DNA of 64,000 nt from Haliotis asinina (GCF_037392515.1 NC_090283.1:15375501-15439500), one strand, 5' to 3'; numbered from the stretch's first letter, positions 1-11,199 are shown. The notes: generated from the letters alone by a model not told the origin. Numbers and translations are program-made.

Positions 1-125
1 GTTTTAGTGTATGTATGGTAAACATCATGTCCCCTGCGAAACAGCAAAGTGCTCTGACGACTGGAGAATGCCACAATTGCACTCTAGTGCCTGATCCTGT
101 TTTAGTGTATGTATCGTAAACATTG
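1..125. repeat. Short direct repeat, period about 98 bp
   Basis: The motif GTTTTAGTGTATGTATSGTA begins at 1 and again at 99, with one mismatch over about 25 bases. It looks like the edge of a tandem repeat cut by the window boundary, and probably lies in the intron of the PAN/EGF gene that extends leftwards. Confidence 0.5.
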
Positions 126-214
126 CATGAAGTCGGACTGAAGAGCCTGTGGTGGCTTACTCCGCGAATATGTACAGCAGAAAAAGAATATATATACAGG
201 AGAACTTCTTCCAG

Positions 215-456
215 GTGGTTAGTTGGTTTAATGCCGAACTCACCAATATTCCACCTATATGGCATCGATCAGTAAATAAACCAGTCTGCACAAGCCAATC
301 CAGTGATTCGGCAGCATGGGCATCAGTCTACTCAATTTTGGATATGATGACACGAGTCAGCGAGCCTGACCAGCCGATCCCACTGGTCGCTTCTTACGGC
401 AATCATGGGTTGCGGAAGGCCAATTATAACCCGGACTTTCACGGTTCCTTCCAAGG
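215..456 (-). repeat. SINE family A, decayed copy
   Basis: It reads from the tail side: a degenerate GTTTTACGCCGC-like start, CAATATTCC, CCAGTGATT, then GTCAGCGAGCCTGACC, TCGCTTCTTACG and TTTCACGG in the family A order. It is nearly full length but diverged. The open frame at 149-502 is a by-product of this repeat. Confidence 0.75.
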
Positions 457-584
457 AGGGGGTCTCACAATAGTATATCTCCTTGCACCAAGCACGTGCT
501 AGTCTGTATACATCAAAAAGGGGTCGGTCACGGTATCTTACAGCAATACTTGAAAACAGAAAACCTCCTGGTACCCCTACACTA

Positions 585-1085
585 CCACGTCAACCAGGCT
601 GGTTCCGTTACAGTCGTGCATCACAGCAAGAATGGGCTGGATTCGTTACATTAGTACGTCAAGCCATGAAAGGACTGGTTTCCTTGTAGTAGTAATAAGT
701 AAAGCTATGAAAGGACTGGTTTCCCTGTAGTAGAAATACGTCATGCTATGAAAGGAGTGGTTTCGTTACATTAGTACGTCAAGCTATGAAAGGACTGGGT
801 TCCTAGTAGTAGTAATACATCAAGCTATGAAAGGACTGGTTTCCCTGTAGTAGAAATACGTCAAGCTATGAAAGGAGTGGTTTCGTTACAGTAGTACATC
901 AAGCTATGAAAAGACTGGTTCCCTTGTAGTATTAAGACGTCAAGCCATGAAAGGATTGGTTTCGATGCAGTAGAAAGTCAAGCTAACAGAGAACTGGTTT
1001 CGTTACAGGAATAAGTCAACCAAACTGATTTCGTTACAATTTTACGTCAATCTAAGAAAGGACTGGTTTCGCTACAGTAGTATAT
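585..1085. repeat. Minisatellite, 38-41 bp units in a 120-bp higher-order pattern
   Basis: Units built around AAGCTATGAAAGGACTGGTT and a TGTAGTAGTAATACGTC-like tail start at 661, 702, 743, 781, 822, 863, 901 and 942. Spacings are 41, 41, 38, 41, 41, 38, 41, so the real repeat is a 120-bp trimer; more diverged units flank it. It sits in the intron after exon 2 of the PAN/EGF gene. Confidence 0.9.
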
Positions 1086-1262
1086 GACGCTGAAATAACT
1101 CCATAATAGTTCGTCATACATGTTTTTTTTTTAGATTTCTTTGTGTTAAGTACCAATTTAAAACGTACATTGATCATCAGCCCTGAACTCCTTGGTGGAA
1201 TTAATTGATTTACGGTTGGAGGTATTTATCCACAAAGCTGTAAAATGCGAAACAATACTTAC

Positions 1263-1344
1263 AGATGCAGCTGTACGAGGAGGTTGTAGGATCACAGTAC
1301 TGACTTGAGGTGCAGGTGTGCTGGGCACAGGTCCCTGACAACCT
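1263..1344 (-). CDS. Exon 2 of PAN/EGF-like gene (EGF-like half module)
   Basis: 82 bp between acceptor TTCCCCAG and donor GTAAGTATT, both good matches to consensus. Phase 0 in, phase 1 out. It encodes RLSGTCAQHTC and following residues, and the split last codon begins with T, consistent with another Cys. Confidence 0.75.
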
Positions 1345-2257
1345 CTGGGGAACACAATAATGAAGGAATAAAGAGAGAAAAATTAAAAACAATGCATGCG
1401 AAGCCTCTGTAATGAACCTGTGTATTGTGCCTTTGAAGAAAGCAATGGCATTAGTACATGTATTTCCTCAAGTGTAGGTATTGTATCCTTGAAGTTCAAT
1501 GGCTGAGTCGTCACGAGCTCCGATTTGTATTGTTGCTTTACCAACAACTTTTCCATTAAAGAGTCGTAAAATAAACAGAGTCACTAGGGGCATTTTGTCT
1601 ATATGCTAATAAGGCAGCCAAATGTTAACCCGTTTGCTTGTCACCCACACCAAAATGTGTGGAGCACAACTATTTACAAGTGATGATCCGTGATAGAGTG
1701 ACAACTGTCTGAAAAAGAGCTCAATACAACACAACACAACACAACACAACAAATTCACGTTATACAAGTAACGAGCTGCGGGATCCCTGACAGTAACCTA
1801 AATCTCTATTATACACGGTTCATTCCTAATTTCAAGTGACGGGCCGTGACACCAAATCTCAACTGCCTGAAGTTGTATTAATCTTAATATAGATTTCATT
1901 ACAAACCTTTGGGAACATGTCGACAACAGAATGAATCCATCCCATCGCTGTGGTGAATGAATTTTGATTTACGGTCTCACCCAACAATTCACAGTCGCCA
2001 GTGTTGACGTTAAAGTTGACACCGCCACACGCTTTTCTTCTTTGGCACTTAACACCGCAGTCCATCAGCCCCGATGTTGCAAGAATGGCGTAAGGAGTTT
2101 GCGTCACCTTTTTGTCGACGTTCATGCCGCTATTGTTCAGGATAGAGTTGTCTGTGCATACTCTGGTGGCGGAATATCCTAGCGACGTGATGAACATCAG
2201 CTGACAGATGAGCAAGGAGCTGCCGGTGACAAGGAACTGTTTTCGCAGACCTTCCAT
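1263..2257 (-). CDS. Secreted PAN/apple + EGF-like protein, 5' part (two exons, runs off left edge)
   Basis: Coding exons are 2257-1907 and 1344-1263. Exon 1 starts at the ATG at 2257-2255 and gives 117 codons. Residues 1 to about 30 form a signal peptide (short basic start, then a hydrophobic stretch ending near GYSA). A PAN/apple-type domain follows, with the CGVKCQRRKACGGVNFN motif and the later GDCELLG cysteine. Exon 1 ends in phase 0 at AAAG|GTTTGT; exon 2 begins after TTCCCCAG in the same phase. Exon 2 encodes a cysteine pattern C-x4-C-x5-C-x8-C typical of an EGF-like module and ends in phase 1 at ATCT|GTAAGT. PAN and EGF modules bind proteins or sugars outside the cell; here the ligand is unknown. 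No stop is reached, so further exons should lie left of the window. Similar secreted proteins are numerous in molluscs; the specific orthologue is not recognised. Confidence 0.75.
1726..1751. repeat. (ACAAC)n microsatellite
   Basis: About five perfect pentanucleotide units, inside intron 1 of the PAN/EGF gene. Confidence 0.9.
1907..2257 (-). CDS. Exon 1 of PAN/EGF-like gene (signal peptide, PAN domain)
   Basis: Exactly 117 codons from the ATG to the donor AAAG|GTTTGTAAT. An in-frame GTG one codon upstream is not a likely start. Exon 1 carries the secretion signal and six cysteines of the mature part. Confidence 0.75.
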
Positions 2258-2300
2258 CACATGACAATCAGTGGCTGTGAAAAGGACGACTTGTTTATGG

Positions 2301-2632
2301 TAGGAATGCCAAGATAATCGATGAATCGATACTTTTTATAAGAGAATACAAATATCGATACATTGAAAACTGTATTGATATTTTGTTTTGAAAGTATCGG
2401 TTTACATATGTTATTTTGCAATTGTATGATGTTGTTTGGATATTATGAGTTTTAAATGATTATTTTTTCATGCACATCGACGAGAAATTACAACTGTTAA
2501 ATATCTAACGGTAAAAATGTAACCAGATTTAAGCAATAACGCCGCAAAGAGAAGTATCGTGATATAAATCGAATCGAGACATGGGTATGGTGATATATCG
2601 ATTCATGAAACTCATGTACCGTGACATCTCTA
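2301..2632. mobile_element. hAT-like MITE with imperfect terminal inverted repeats
   Basis: The left end TAGGAATGCCA...ATCGATGAATCGATA is an imperfect inverse of the right end ATATCGATTCATG...TGACATCTCTA. The interior is AT-rich with no open frame and has several ATCGATA motifs near the ends. It lies about 45 bp upstream of the PAN/EGF start codon, so it probably forms part of that promoter or 5' leader. Class assignment is by end sequence and size (332 bp) only. Confidence 0.55.
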
Positions 2633-2644
2633 GTTTAAAGGTAC

Positions 2645-2765
2645 ATTCATTGATTGATTGATTGATTGGTTGGTTGGTTGGTTGGTTGGTTGGTTGGTTG
2701 GTTGGTTGGTTGGTTGGTTGGTTGGTTGGTTGGTTGGTTGGTTGGTTGGTTGGTTGGTTGGTTGA
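2645..2765. repeat. (TTGA)n/(TTGG)n microsatellite
   Basis: About 4 TTGA units followed by about 25 TTGG units with almost no interruption. Confidence 0.95.
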
Positions 2766-2769
2766 TTGG

Positions 2770-3380
2770 GAACCGGGAACTCATATTTCGAATGAAAAGT
2801 CAGGGCAGGCGGCAGATGGTAAACAGAAACACTGGAACTGAATAAAACGTACTCATACCGTACTCATTGTACGGTTACGATGTACGTTGCTAATACTACG
2901 GCATGTTCCGGAGAAAGTTTGTGTTTCAGATGGCAAAGATAACAGTAAACATTAGGAACCTCCACCTCTTTACTGATTAGCGACGAAATGTCCCTTTAGA
3001 ATACCTTTCTTCATCCGCAAATCCGTAACAATTTACACGATAATTATAAGTCAATGACGTGTTTACTGACAGGCGTTGCAACAGACTTATCGCACAAACC
3101 TGGAAACACGGCTTTCCTGAGGCACATATAGATTTTAGAATGGCCTTTACTTTGTTGAAAGAACCCGTATATTGGCTTTAGGGTTTCAACGTTATTAACA
3201 TATCTGTATTAGTTTGCGAAAAACGTTTGTTACATATTTATCACAAACTGTACAACAGTCCCGGATGTTTGTTCAGCGCTGTAGTATGGAAGATCAATGT
3301 TATTAGTAACAGCTGTGACTTTCTGAATGAGAAGATTTACGATAGGCTGTGCGAATTATTTCTGTGTTTTCCGTTTCCGG
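2770..3380. other. Unassigned intergenic sequence
   Basis: No splice-consistent coding segment, repeat family or RNA gene was recognised here. Confidence 0.5.
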
Positions 3381-3382
3381 AT

Positions 3383-3530
3383 CCGTGAGGATCCAGGTAC
3401 GTTCTTGCTTCAGCAACCAATGCTTGTCGTACGTCGCGACTAGAGGAATCAGATGGTCTGGCTGGCTGACTTGGTTGACATATGTCATCGTAACAAACAT
3501 ACAATGGAAGCTGTCTAAAGTGGCACTCAA
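3383..3530 (+). repeat. SINE family A, decayed 5' part
   Basis: CCGTGAGGATCCAGG, CAACCAATGCTTGTCGTA, GGCTGACTTGGTTGACAT and ATGTCATCG follow the family A order. The 3' half and tail are missing. Confidence 0.7.
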
Positions 3531-4044
3531 TGGGAAATAATCTGTTTTAGGCAATGTGTCGGATTGTAGAGCTGATGATAAATGTACAAACCACAAATGC
3601 CGGTTGTGACAGCTTCCACTGAACTATGATCTACACTTCCCCGGCTGTCGAAAGTTCGGCTGTGGTGATTTTCTGTCACATGCATTAAATGAAACATGGC
3701 CAGCTTAATCTTTCTGCACTTATGTTTATTTGAAACTGTTTCCCAAGCAATCATGCTCAATCAACATAATGATGAAAAGATTATTACGAAGTGACCTAAA
3801 TTTAAAAAGACAAATTGATAATTGAAAAAAAAGCCGGCATTTTCTGTGTCACATGATGGACTTTATAACATCGAATGCCGTTAGGGTGCTTGAAAGTTAA
3901 TAATTATAACTGAAAGTGACAGCTGTATTTTTAAAAAAAAGCATAATATCAAATAATGCCGTATACATGTGTACAATTCTTCTATATGTTACTACTATAT
4001 ATTGTACTATAGGCCTGAGACCTTTGAGTATTCAATAAAATAGA

Positions 4045-4215
4045 TTGAAGACTTATCCCACCGGGTACCCATTCACTGCTGGTTGAAAGGGGCAGGTTTC
4101 AACAAACGTGCCTGCCTAAGGTGAGACCGCATGTGCCACGTGTGCTTCGTTGTGGGGCAGGACTGGACTTCTAGAAACTCAAAGGCCTGCCAAACACGGT
4201 CACCCTTCTAAGGAC
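4045..4215. repeat. Dispersed repeat beginning CCCACCGGGTACCCATTC
   Basis: The opening is shared with a second segment near 39700-39770 (GACCGGGTACCCACTTTATGCTGGGTGA). It contains no open frame. The family is not named here. Confidence 0.4.
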
Positions 4216-4219
4216 TCCG

Positions 4220-5040
4220 TTGATTTGTGACACATGCTCTGTGCATAGCAACACACACCACACTACGTAAGTCACTCTTGTAACGAGAACATATTGTTAT
4301 TTTGTTCGTTTTAGCTACCCTCTCTCTTGATGGTCGAAGCAGCAATTTAAAAACACGTAAAACATATAAATGGCCTCATGTTCGCCGTATTTACCTCCGT
4401 CGATGATGACATTCAGTTTTATGCCACGCGGAATTACAATAACGCTGAATCAGTTTACCAATCTATTATGCATACTGTCTTTCTCTGCGCTGAAATACGG
4501 ATTTTGATGTTTAACGATTTTGCGGAAGGTCTGAATTCAGGAACCGAGATGTTTACCACAAACAGTGAAGTGATGTTTGCTGTACAAAGTAACATGAGTT
4601 CATTAAATGGCGGCATCAGTCGAAGAGTCTGGGAAACAGGAAAATTGACCATGTCAATCTGTCGCTTTTTGTGCAGTCAATCTGCCGTAATGCAAGGATC
4701 ATTATAAAGAAATCCACATTGTTTACACGGCGTACCGTGTTGTTGATAAAGTAAACACCTGAAACTGAATATAATATCTGCGTTGTGAATCTCCATTACA
4801 CACCAGAAAACGTTCATCAGTAATGTTCCATTATGCATGCAGCTCCAAGCAATTTGTACATTATCAGTGAGGTATTTGTACAAAGGCAAGGAAACTTCCA
4901 CCTTTGTCTGTACGAGTAATGTTTTGTAGCAGTGTAAATTATTGTAGATCAAAGATGTGTTTCTTTTACTCCGTGTTAATGACTCGACTGCCCAAGGCAT
5001 GTTCTGGAATATATCAGTTTAAGGTTGACACGGAACGTTT
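4220..5040. other. No recognised gene
   Basis: A 109-codon plus-strand open frame at 4378-4707 and a 107-codon minus-strand frame at 4677-5000 have no domain, no repeat-unit relation to genes here and no convincing splice context. I regard both as chance. Confidence 0.5.
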
Positions 5041-5043
5041 TGG

Positions 5044-5311
5044 AGTGAGTGAGTGAGTTTGGTTTTACGCTGCACTCAGCAATATTCCAGCTATATGGTG
5101 GCGGTCTGGAAATAATCAAGTCTGGACCAGACAATCCAGTGACCAACAACATGAGCATCGATCTGCGCAATGGGGAACCGATGACATGTGTCAACCAAGT
5201 CGGCGAACCTGACCACCCGAGCCCGTTAGTCGCCTCTTACAACAAGCATAGTCGCCCTTTATGGCAAGCATGGGTTGCTCAAGGCTTATTCTACCCCGGA
5301 ACCTTCACGGG
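5044..5311 (-). repeat. SINE family A, full-length
   Basis: It runs from GAGTGAGTGAGTTTGG (tail side) through CAATATTCCAGCTATATGG, ACAATCCAGTGA, CCGATGACATGTGTCAACC and CTACCCCGGAACCTTCACGG. About 268 bp and little diverged, so relatively young. Confidence 0.9.
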
Positions 5312-5394
5312 TAATAACGTTTTGGAAGCTTTTTCCCGAATGAATAGGTGAGATGAAAAGGTCGCGCCTAATAATATTTCGCCCATATCATGAC

Positions 5395-5668
5395 GTGCAT
5401 TCGTGTGTTTGTGTGTCAGACTTGAGCTGGGTTTATAGTGCTACCTCACATAGATGCCATACCGCAGTAAAAGCATGAAAACCTCACTCAGACATAGTGT
5501 ACTGACTTCGCGCCGACCAGTCCTTGTACGCATTAATACCGAGCGTCAGGCAGGAACCTGTAAGTAACATATTTTAACGTCTGCTGGTATGGCACGGCCA
5601 GGGATCAAACCCGCGACCTTCCACTCTCCGGACAGACGTTGTAACCATTAGACCACGGACTCGGTCCC
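5395..5668 (-). repeat. tRNA-derived SINE, third family (C)
   Basis: Read on the minus strand from 5668, the head has an A-box-like TGGTCTAATGGTTAC and a B-box-like GGGTTTGATCCC, spaced as in a tRNA. A body follows with GACTTGAGCTGGGTTTATAG at its far end. It differs in body and tail from families A and B. Confidence 0.65.
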
Positions 5669-6459
5669 GTGTAAAAGGGAACCATACTTGCCTGAGTCGT
5701 CTCATATTATATATTACAAAACTGCAGCTGTGTAAGGATTTCAGTTCATTCTCATGTTATTCGAGATAAAGAAGTACTACCTCAAAGTACCGAATGAGTT
5801 GCCATTGGCAGCGGGTACATTGCAATCTAGCTACACTATAAGTTGGTTACATTAAAAAGACGGGAGAACGCTTAGTCAATCAGAATTATGTGTGATGTAA
5901 CATAGATATTGATATACGCATTCCAAATAGGTATGAAAAATAGAAAACATTTTATAAAAATTCACAGAATTTATCTGTCGTTCACCTTGGATCATCTGAC
6001 ATCTCCAGCAAAATAAGTAATTATTTACTATCCTACATGTTTATAGTACAGGAATCTTTAGAATGTTAATATCTGTTTTCTAATTTTCTAATTGTACCCG
6101 TATATCGTATGCTTTATTTATAAGACGAGTTTCATTTGTATTGTCTCAAGTTTTGATTTGTTTACGGATACGTGTATTTATAAAGGATGTCATATTAACT
6201 TGCCAGCTCTTAGGCGAAAATGTACCCCGATGTTCTTTAATAGCTGTACAATTTTGTAATGCAAGCGCATTTGTATTGCCAGTATTTTGTATTTCATTTT
6301 TAGGAAGGTGTATCGACTTGTAAGAAAAGTTACATTTGAAACAGAGTCTGTACGTGTAATTACCCCCAAAAAACAACAAATGATCACAGCGATGTGAATA
6401 TTACCATAAGAAGTATAATATTAATAAGCATATCATATTGCCTTTATAATGTCATTGCA

Positions 6460-6550
6460 TTGTATTTGTATTGTTGTTGTATTGGTATTGCTTTTGCATT
6501 GTCATTGCAGTGGTGTTGCCATTGTGTTTGTATTGTCACTGTATTAATGA
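6460..6550. repeat. Low-complexity (TGTATTG)-like tract
   Basis: Degenerate TTG/ATT-rich tandem words such as GTATTGTTGTTGTATTGG and CATTGTCATTGCAG. Confidence 0.6.
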
Positions 6551-6884
6551 CATGGAATACAACTGTAAATTAGCCGATTCTAGTTGTTTGTGTTTTTATG
6601 CAATTACACCACCGCGTCTAAATGTCCCGACATGCTCAACGTGGTGAGCATGACCGATCACCAATGGGCCATTCATGTTTATCAGTATTTTCAGTCCTTT
6701 AAACCAAGCCCAATCTGTTTCCATGGATAGTGAACTGTTACTACTCGATTAAAGCTTCAAACTTCAAACATGATTCTTATTTATGAGTTGGAATCTACAA
6801 AATATAATTGAAACTTACAATACAATTGAAAGAAATACATATTCTGAAGTTTAACTACTCTGCAAATTGACTAAAGGTATATCT

Positions 6885-6950
6885 GCATGCATGCATGCAT
6901 GGGTGGATGGATGGGTGCACGTACGTACGTACGTACGTACGTACGTATAC
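6885..6950. repeat. (ATGC)n, (GGAT)n and (ACGT)n compound microsatellite
   Basis: ATGCATGCATGC, GGATGGATGG and CACGTACGTACGTACGTACG follow one another with no spacer. Confidence 0.9.
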
Positions 6951-6959
6951 GTGTGCGGG

Positions 6960-7780
6960 CATCCGTGCTCACGCACTCACGCTCGCAGACATAAATTGTA
7001 TGTGCATCTAAATATACTTTACTGATATTTGGTACATGATGATATATTTTTTATTCTAAACTACACGGATATTGCATGTGTATCGACAGTGTAGTTACCC
7101 GGTTCTTTCATATAGCTGTTCTGAGTAGTGACTCAAGAAGTACACAATAAATCTTACCTGGAACCTGTACACTTCCTGTTCTACTCCTTGCCTGACCCTG
7201 CATCTGTCAATATCGGTCTCCGGATGTGACTTTCTGACTTTCTTACACACTTTTCCACCAAACCACAACTAGCCTTCACAAACCACTACGATCGCACTTT
7301 GTGTGTTCTTCTTCGTTTCTGACTCCCCATAAGACAGTTTCTGAGTTTCTGAGTTTCTGAGTTTCTCACTCACTTTCCAATCACCACACAACCCGCCTTC
7401 ACATCTCACGACCGCAGGAGTGCGGTGAGTGTACAGCTGAATAGTCATTTTATTGATTTGATACTTGTCATCTCAGATGACGTCTACGCGCAAGTTCACG
7501 GATCGATATTTAACCCGAATGACAGTAGATCATCGATCACACATCACTATCAGTGAAAATTCAAACTTCTAAAACATGAATTTTTAACCACAACAAAATA
7601 ATTAAACTAATTTCATTACCTTTGTGATAAACTTTAACTACACGGTCGATCCAGCCGACAAAGACGCTATTGTTTCCTGTGCCCAGGTTAGTCTATCTTA
7701 TGTGACAGTATGAAAGGTTTTGTGTATTTATTTGTTGTTTAACTCCGCATTTTATTTATTTGCAAATATAAAACGACCGT
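6960..7780. other. Unassigned intergenic sequence
   Basis: Nothing coding was recognised. A short 9-bp tandem, TTTCTGAGTTTCTGAG, lies near 7338-7365. Confidence 0.5.
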
Positions 7781-7789
7781 CTGTTAAAT

Positions 7790-7948
7790 AATCGAGTGTA
7801 CAAGAGCCAATACAGTGATTAGCTGATGAGCGTCGATCTAGGCGACTGAAATACGATGACACCTGTGTATCGAGTTAGCGAGGACACCTTATCCCGTTAG
7901 TCGACTTTTACAAACTGTGAAACAGTTCCAAACTGGATCTTCACGGGT
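7790..7948 (-). repeat. SINE family A, strongly decayed
   Basis: It keeps only scattered family words: CCAATACAGTGATTAGC, GAGCGTCGATCT, ATCCCGTTAGTCG and ATCTTCACGGGT. Confidence 0.65.
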
Positions 7949-8039
7949 CGCAAATGTTACTTGTCCATTGTTGTTTCTGCTGTAAGCGGAAGGAAACTGA
8001 CAAGCCGACCAACTTTCGACTTACTTTGTTGTTGCAACA

Positions 8040-8117
8040 TCAAAACCTACTCCTTTGTTGGTGTTCCCCACCTCGATATTGATAAAACGGCGAAAAACCA
8101 TTACTCACTCACTTCAG
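8040..8117 (+). repeat. SINE family B tail fragment
   Basis: GTTCCCCACCTCGATATTG followed by AACGGCGAAAAACCATTACTCACTCAC matches the family B 3' end and tail. Confidence 0.5.
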
Positions 8118-8252
8118 TCGCCTTTATATATGGTGAACTAAACAGCATCTATATAAATGTTCTTTCCTTGCGTACACCGATTTAGGTGAAATGCAGGTCA
8201 TGCGTAGGTGTGTATGTGCTTGCGTGCGTATGCGCCCGTGTCGTATACTCTA

Positions 8253-8358
8253 GGTCTAGATTTTCGGAGCTCTCTTAGCGCTAAGATAGTCGTAAGTGCC
8301 ATACATTAACATTAAGTTACGGCTATCTTACGGCTAAGAGAGCTTCGAAAATCTAGCC
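8253..8358. mobile_element. Palindromic MITE (CTAGATTTTCGGAGC... family), copy 1
   Basis: About 45-bp inverted arms around a 15-20-bp centre: the left arm CTAGATTTTCGGAGCTCTC...GATAGTCGTAAG is mirrored by TTACGGCTATCTTACGG...GAAAATCTAG. A second copy is at 20341-20450. There is no coding capacity. Confidence 0.85.
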
Positions 8359-8473
8359 GCTGGACGTCATAGAGAGTCATGGAACTGAGATACTAACCTC
8401 TGTTTACCACAAATTAATTCAAATCATATAAGTAAACAACACTACTAATTTTTAAGTTACTAAAAAGACAGGG

Positions 8474-8600
8474 GGGTGGAGTAGCCCAGTGGTTAAAGTG
8501 TTTTCCCGTCATGTCCAAGACTCAGGTTCCATTCTCTACATGGTTATAGTGTGTGAAGCTATTTCCACACCTGATTAATGGACCCCACATGTCTGAAATA
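8474..8600 (+). repeat. SINE family B, tRNA-like head
   Basis: GGAGTAGCCCAGTGGTTAAAG (A box) and CTCAGGTTCCATTCTC (decayed B box), then GTGTGAAGCTATTTCCAC. The 3' part has been replaced by other sequence. Confidence 0.75.
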
Positions 8601-9179
8601 CTCTTCACTGCAGCCTTCAACAAACAATACATCTTCCACGTACCTTGGGCAATAAAAGATGCTATTAATCGAAGCATGCATTCATACACATAAACATATA
8701 CACATGTTTAATCGTTAAGGAAAACCATAGGTTTCAGTTCTTATGCACACTGGGTACATACAACTAACCTTATTTCTAGAAGACCTGGTAAATATAAAAA
8801 AATCCCATATGAATTGAAGTCCTCTGTCTAAGACATGATTCTCGACTAACAATGCATAACGCTGTTCATAACGTTGTTGTGTACACACCCTTATTTGCAT
8901 GTTCTTATTATGGGAGCTTGTATTGATAATTGTTTGGATTCTGTTCTCATGATGGTAAAGCATACCATTTTAAAACTACTAAAACCTCCAAGACATTATT
9001 GAAGAATATTGGTGAACGTTTAACAAGTACTATACCCAAATACATGTTTCCCCTCCTTATGCCATGTGATATCCGTATACTCAATAGTGATGTCCATCAT
9101 TGAAAAGCGAATATCAACGGTGTATTAGCTTTATAGATTAGAATAGAAAGAAGTTGGCTGCCAAGCTAGTTAAGCCGAT

Positions 9180-9330
9180 TATCAGTTCACGGCCCTTGAC
9201 GGGACGTTTCCAAGAAACCGCTGCCAAATCTAACCCACCAACCCCACTTTCGGAGAGATATGATGGATCTACAAAGCTGTGCCAAGAGTTCAGGAGGTGC
9301 CAAACCAAAGGCACCGAGAACAAAGGAGAA
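9180..9330 (-). repeat. Dispersed repeat shared with 39305-39500
   Basis: On the minus strand it reads TCTCCTTTGTTCTCGGTGCC, and further on TTCGGAGAG-like sequence and GGTGGGTTAGATTTGGCAGC. The same words occur in the same order at 39305-39500 on the plus strand. The overlapping 118-codon minus frame (9138-9494) includes this repeat and shows no known domain. Confidence 0.55.
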
Positions 9331-9399
9331 TCTACTAACAAATTACTTGAAATGCAAGCATGATATTTCGAAAGCGAGGTCCGCATATTTGCCAAGTTT

Positions 9400-11080
9400 T
9401 CGTTTCGCCTGGCTCTTGTCAGTCGTTTCAATGACCAAAGAGAAGATTCACCCTTCATGGTACAATGTAATATGTAACTGGATACATCAACCATGAAGGA
9501 TCAGAACTGTTGGCCTGGATTAATGTCTCACTGTATAGGGATCGTTACAAAGCCGCGTCTAATGATCGTTTTTCATGATACTCCTTCATGGAGGGTCCTC
9601 GTGGGCAAAAGGACAAGCATTCCGAAGACAGTAAGAAGACAGGAAGAAGAACGTCCCATGCTCAAGATGGTGCGCTGATACTAACTCTGGGCTTCAAGAT
9701 GGTGGGCAGAGTCATTAAAGTCGATATATAATGGACATCTACAATTTGGTGTAAAATCATGACTTGTTCAGAGCAGAAGTCGGAAACTTTCTGCTTCTTT
9801 CCCGGCCAAGGGAAGTCACGGACACTGGGATTGTTGCTCACGACGCATCATGCAATAGTCATTCAAGGAACCTTCCACTGAAGTAAGGTGTTTGGATGTG
9901 ACAGTTTGCTATCCACATCTCCACGTCAAGCAGCACAAGACAGTCCACAAGTCCCACCTTTGACATTCCCATTGTGTTTTAACTTTATTGGTTCTTTTGG
10001 TCGAAATTGTGGAAATCATGTTTTCTTCATGAATTTCAACGATTATTAAAATGATTGGTGATTTGTTATCGATTACATAGGCAGCCGGAGTGAGATCGTT
10101 AGGGTACTCATCCTGTTATATGTACTTGCCGTGAGTGCACTTAGTGGTGCAAACTGTATGAACATAGGGGCCTTTTTGATATCTCAAAAGGCCGCCTCAC
10201 AAAGGGTTTAAATAACAAACAAACACATTTTGTTCAATTGTACTTGAAGTGGCTCTTGATCGAACAAACCGTCCAACTATTTCCAAATCCGTAAGAAATG
10301 TGCGCTTAAAACAGTCGATTAGCAGTTCCATCTACATCAAGAACGTGTGTGCGTACACAAAATAAAATTCCATTCAAATCGTAATGACAATGAGAATCTA
10401 CGCGAAGGTGGACGTTGCCAGTCTCACCTACACTTGTCACAACATATGCAAATGCTAATAGAGTACTCCCCTGAAAACATTCAAGAACATGGCGTACAAG
10501 TCAAAATAGCACTCAGGAACAATGAAACTAAGGAGAAACGTCATGGAAACCAACATTTCTCGTTGTTTCAATGTGGTTTCCATGAAAACGGAAACTGAAT
10601 TTTGCACCATTTCCGGATGGTTTCCAGTGCGAGTCATTACCCACTCCTCCAAGCAGGATCCAGCTGGTTTCAATGTTTTTAATTTACCGTAGGTTTTCAG
10701 GAAACCAAGTCTGTAGTGTTTCGAACTAGGTCTGACAATATGTTTTATTGACTGATGTGTCAAATATATCAATGTCCTCATCATGTCTACAATGTTGGTT
10801 ATTGAGAATTTTAATAAGGCTTAGTTGTCGCTTTGATTGAACATTAAGCGTGGTATGAAGCCGTTTGAAAAACACTTGGCAAAATTAGCATGTCCGATTG
10901 AACCATACGTTATGTTCCATACCACTAGCTAGTTCACAGTTGGACATTGCCACCCACGAAAACTATGAATACACAATGCCATGTAGAATGTGGGCAAATG
11001 TACATTGTGGCATTTGGGGAATTTCTTTTCATGACAGAGTGCGTTCGTAATCTTGAGTACCGGTTGTCTGACTTCCATAT
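9400..11080. other. Unassigned intergenic sequence
   Basis: No coding, RNA or repeat family assignment. Several open frames of 60-110 codons overlap on both strands without domains. Confidence 0.5.
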
Positions 11081-11087
11081 CTGTAGG

Positions 11088-11190
11088 AGTCACGGTGACT
11101 GAGTGGGTAAGATGACTGGCTGTTTGTGCTGTCGATTAGGTGCCTGACTGAGGGAGTGTTCGAATCTCGGATGAGGCTCAGCCAAACAAA
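11088..11190 (+). repeat. tRNA-like SINE head, unassigned family
   Basis: GTCACGGTGACTGAGTGGGT (A-box-like) and GTGTTCGAATCTCGGATGAG (B-box-like) are spaced about 50 bases apart. No family A or B body follows. Confidence 0.5.
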
Positions 11191-11199
11191 AAATACTAG

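Noticed and set aside
5049..5351. Recurring open frame with PMTCVNQV, PDHP and PLVASY, also seen antisense or sense at 13976-14197 and 37381-37566
   Set aside because: It is the open reading of SINE family A on its antisense strand; its recurrence reflects the repeat, not a protein family.
5600..5668. Possible minus-strand tRNA gene
   Set aside because: The tRNA-like head is followed by a SINE body and lacks a clean acceptor stem.
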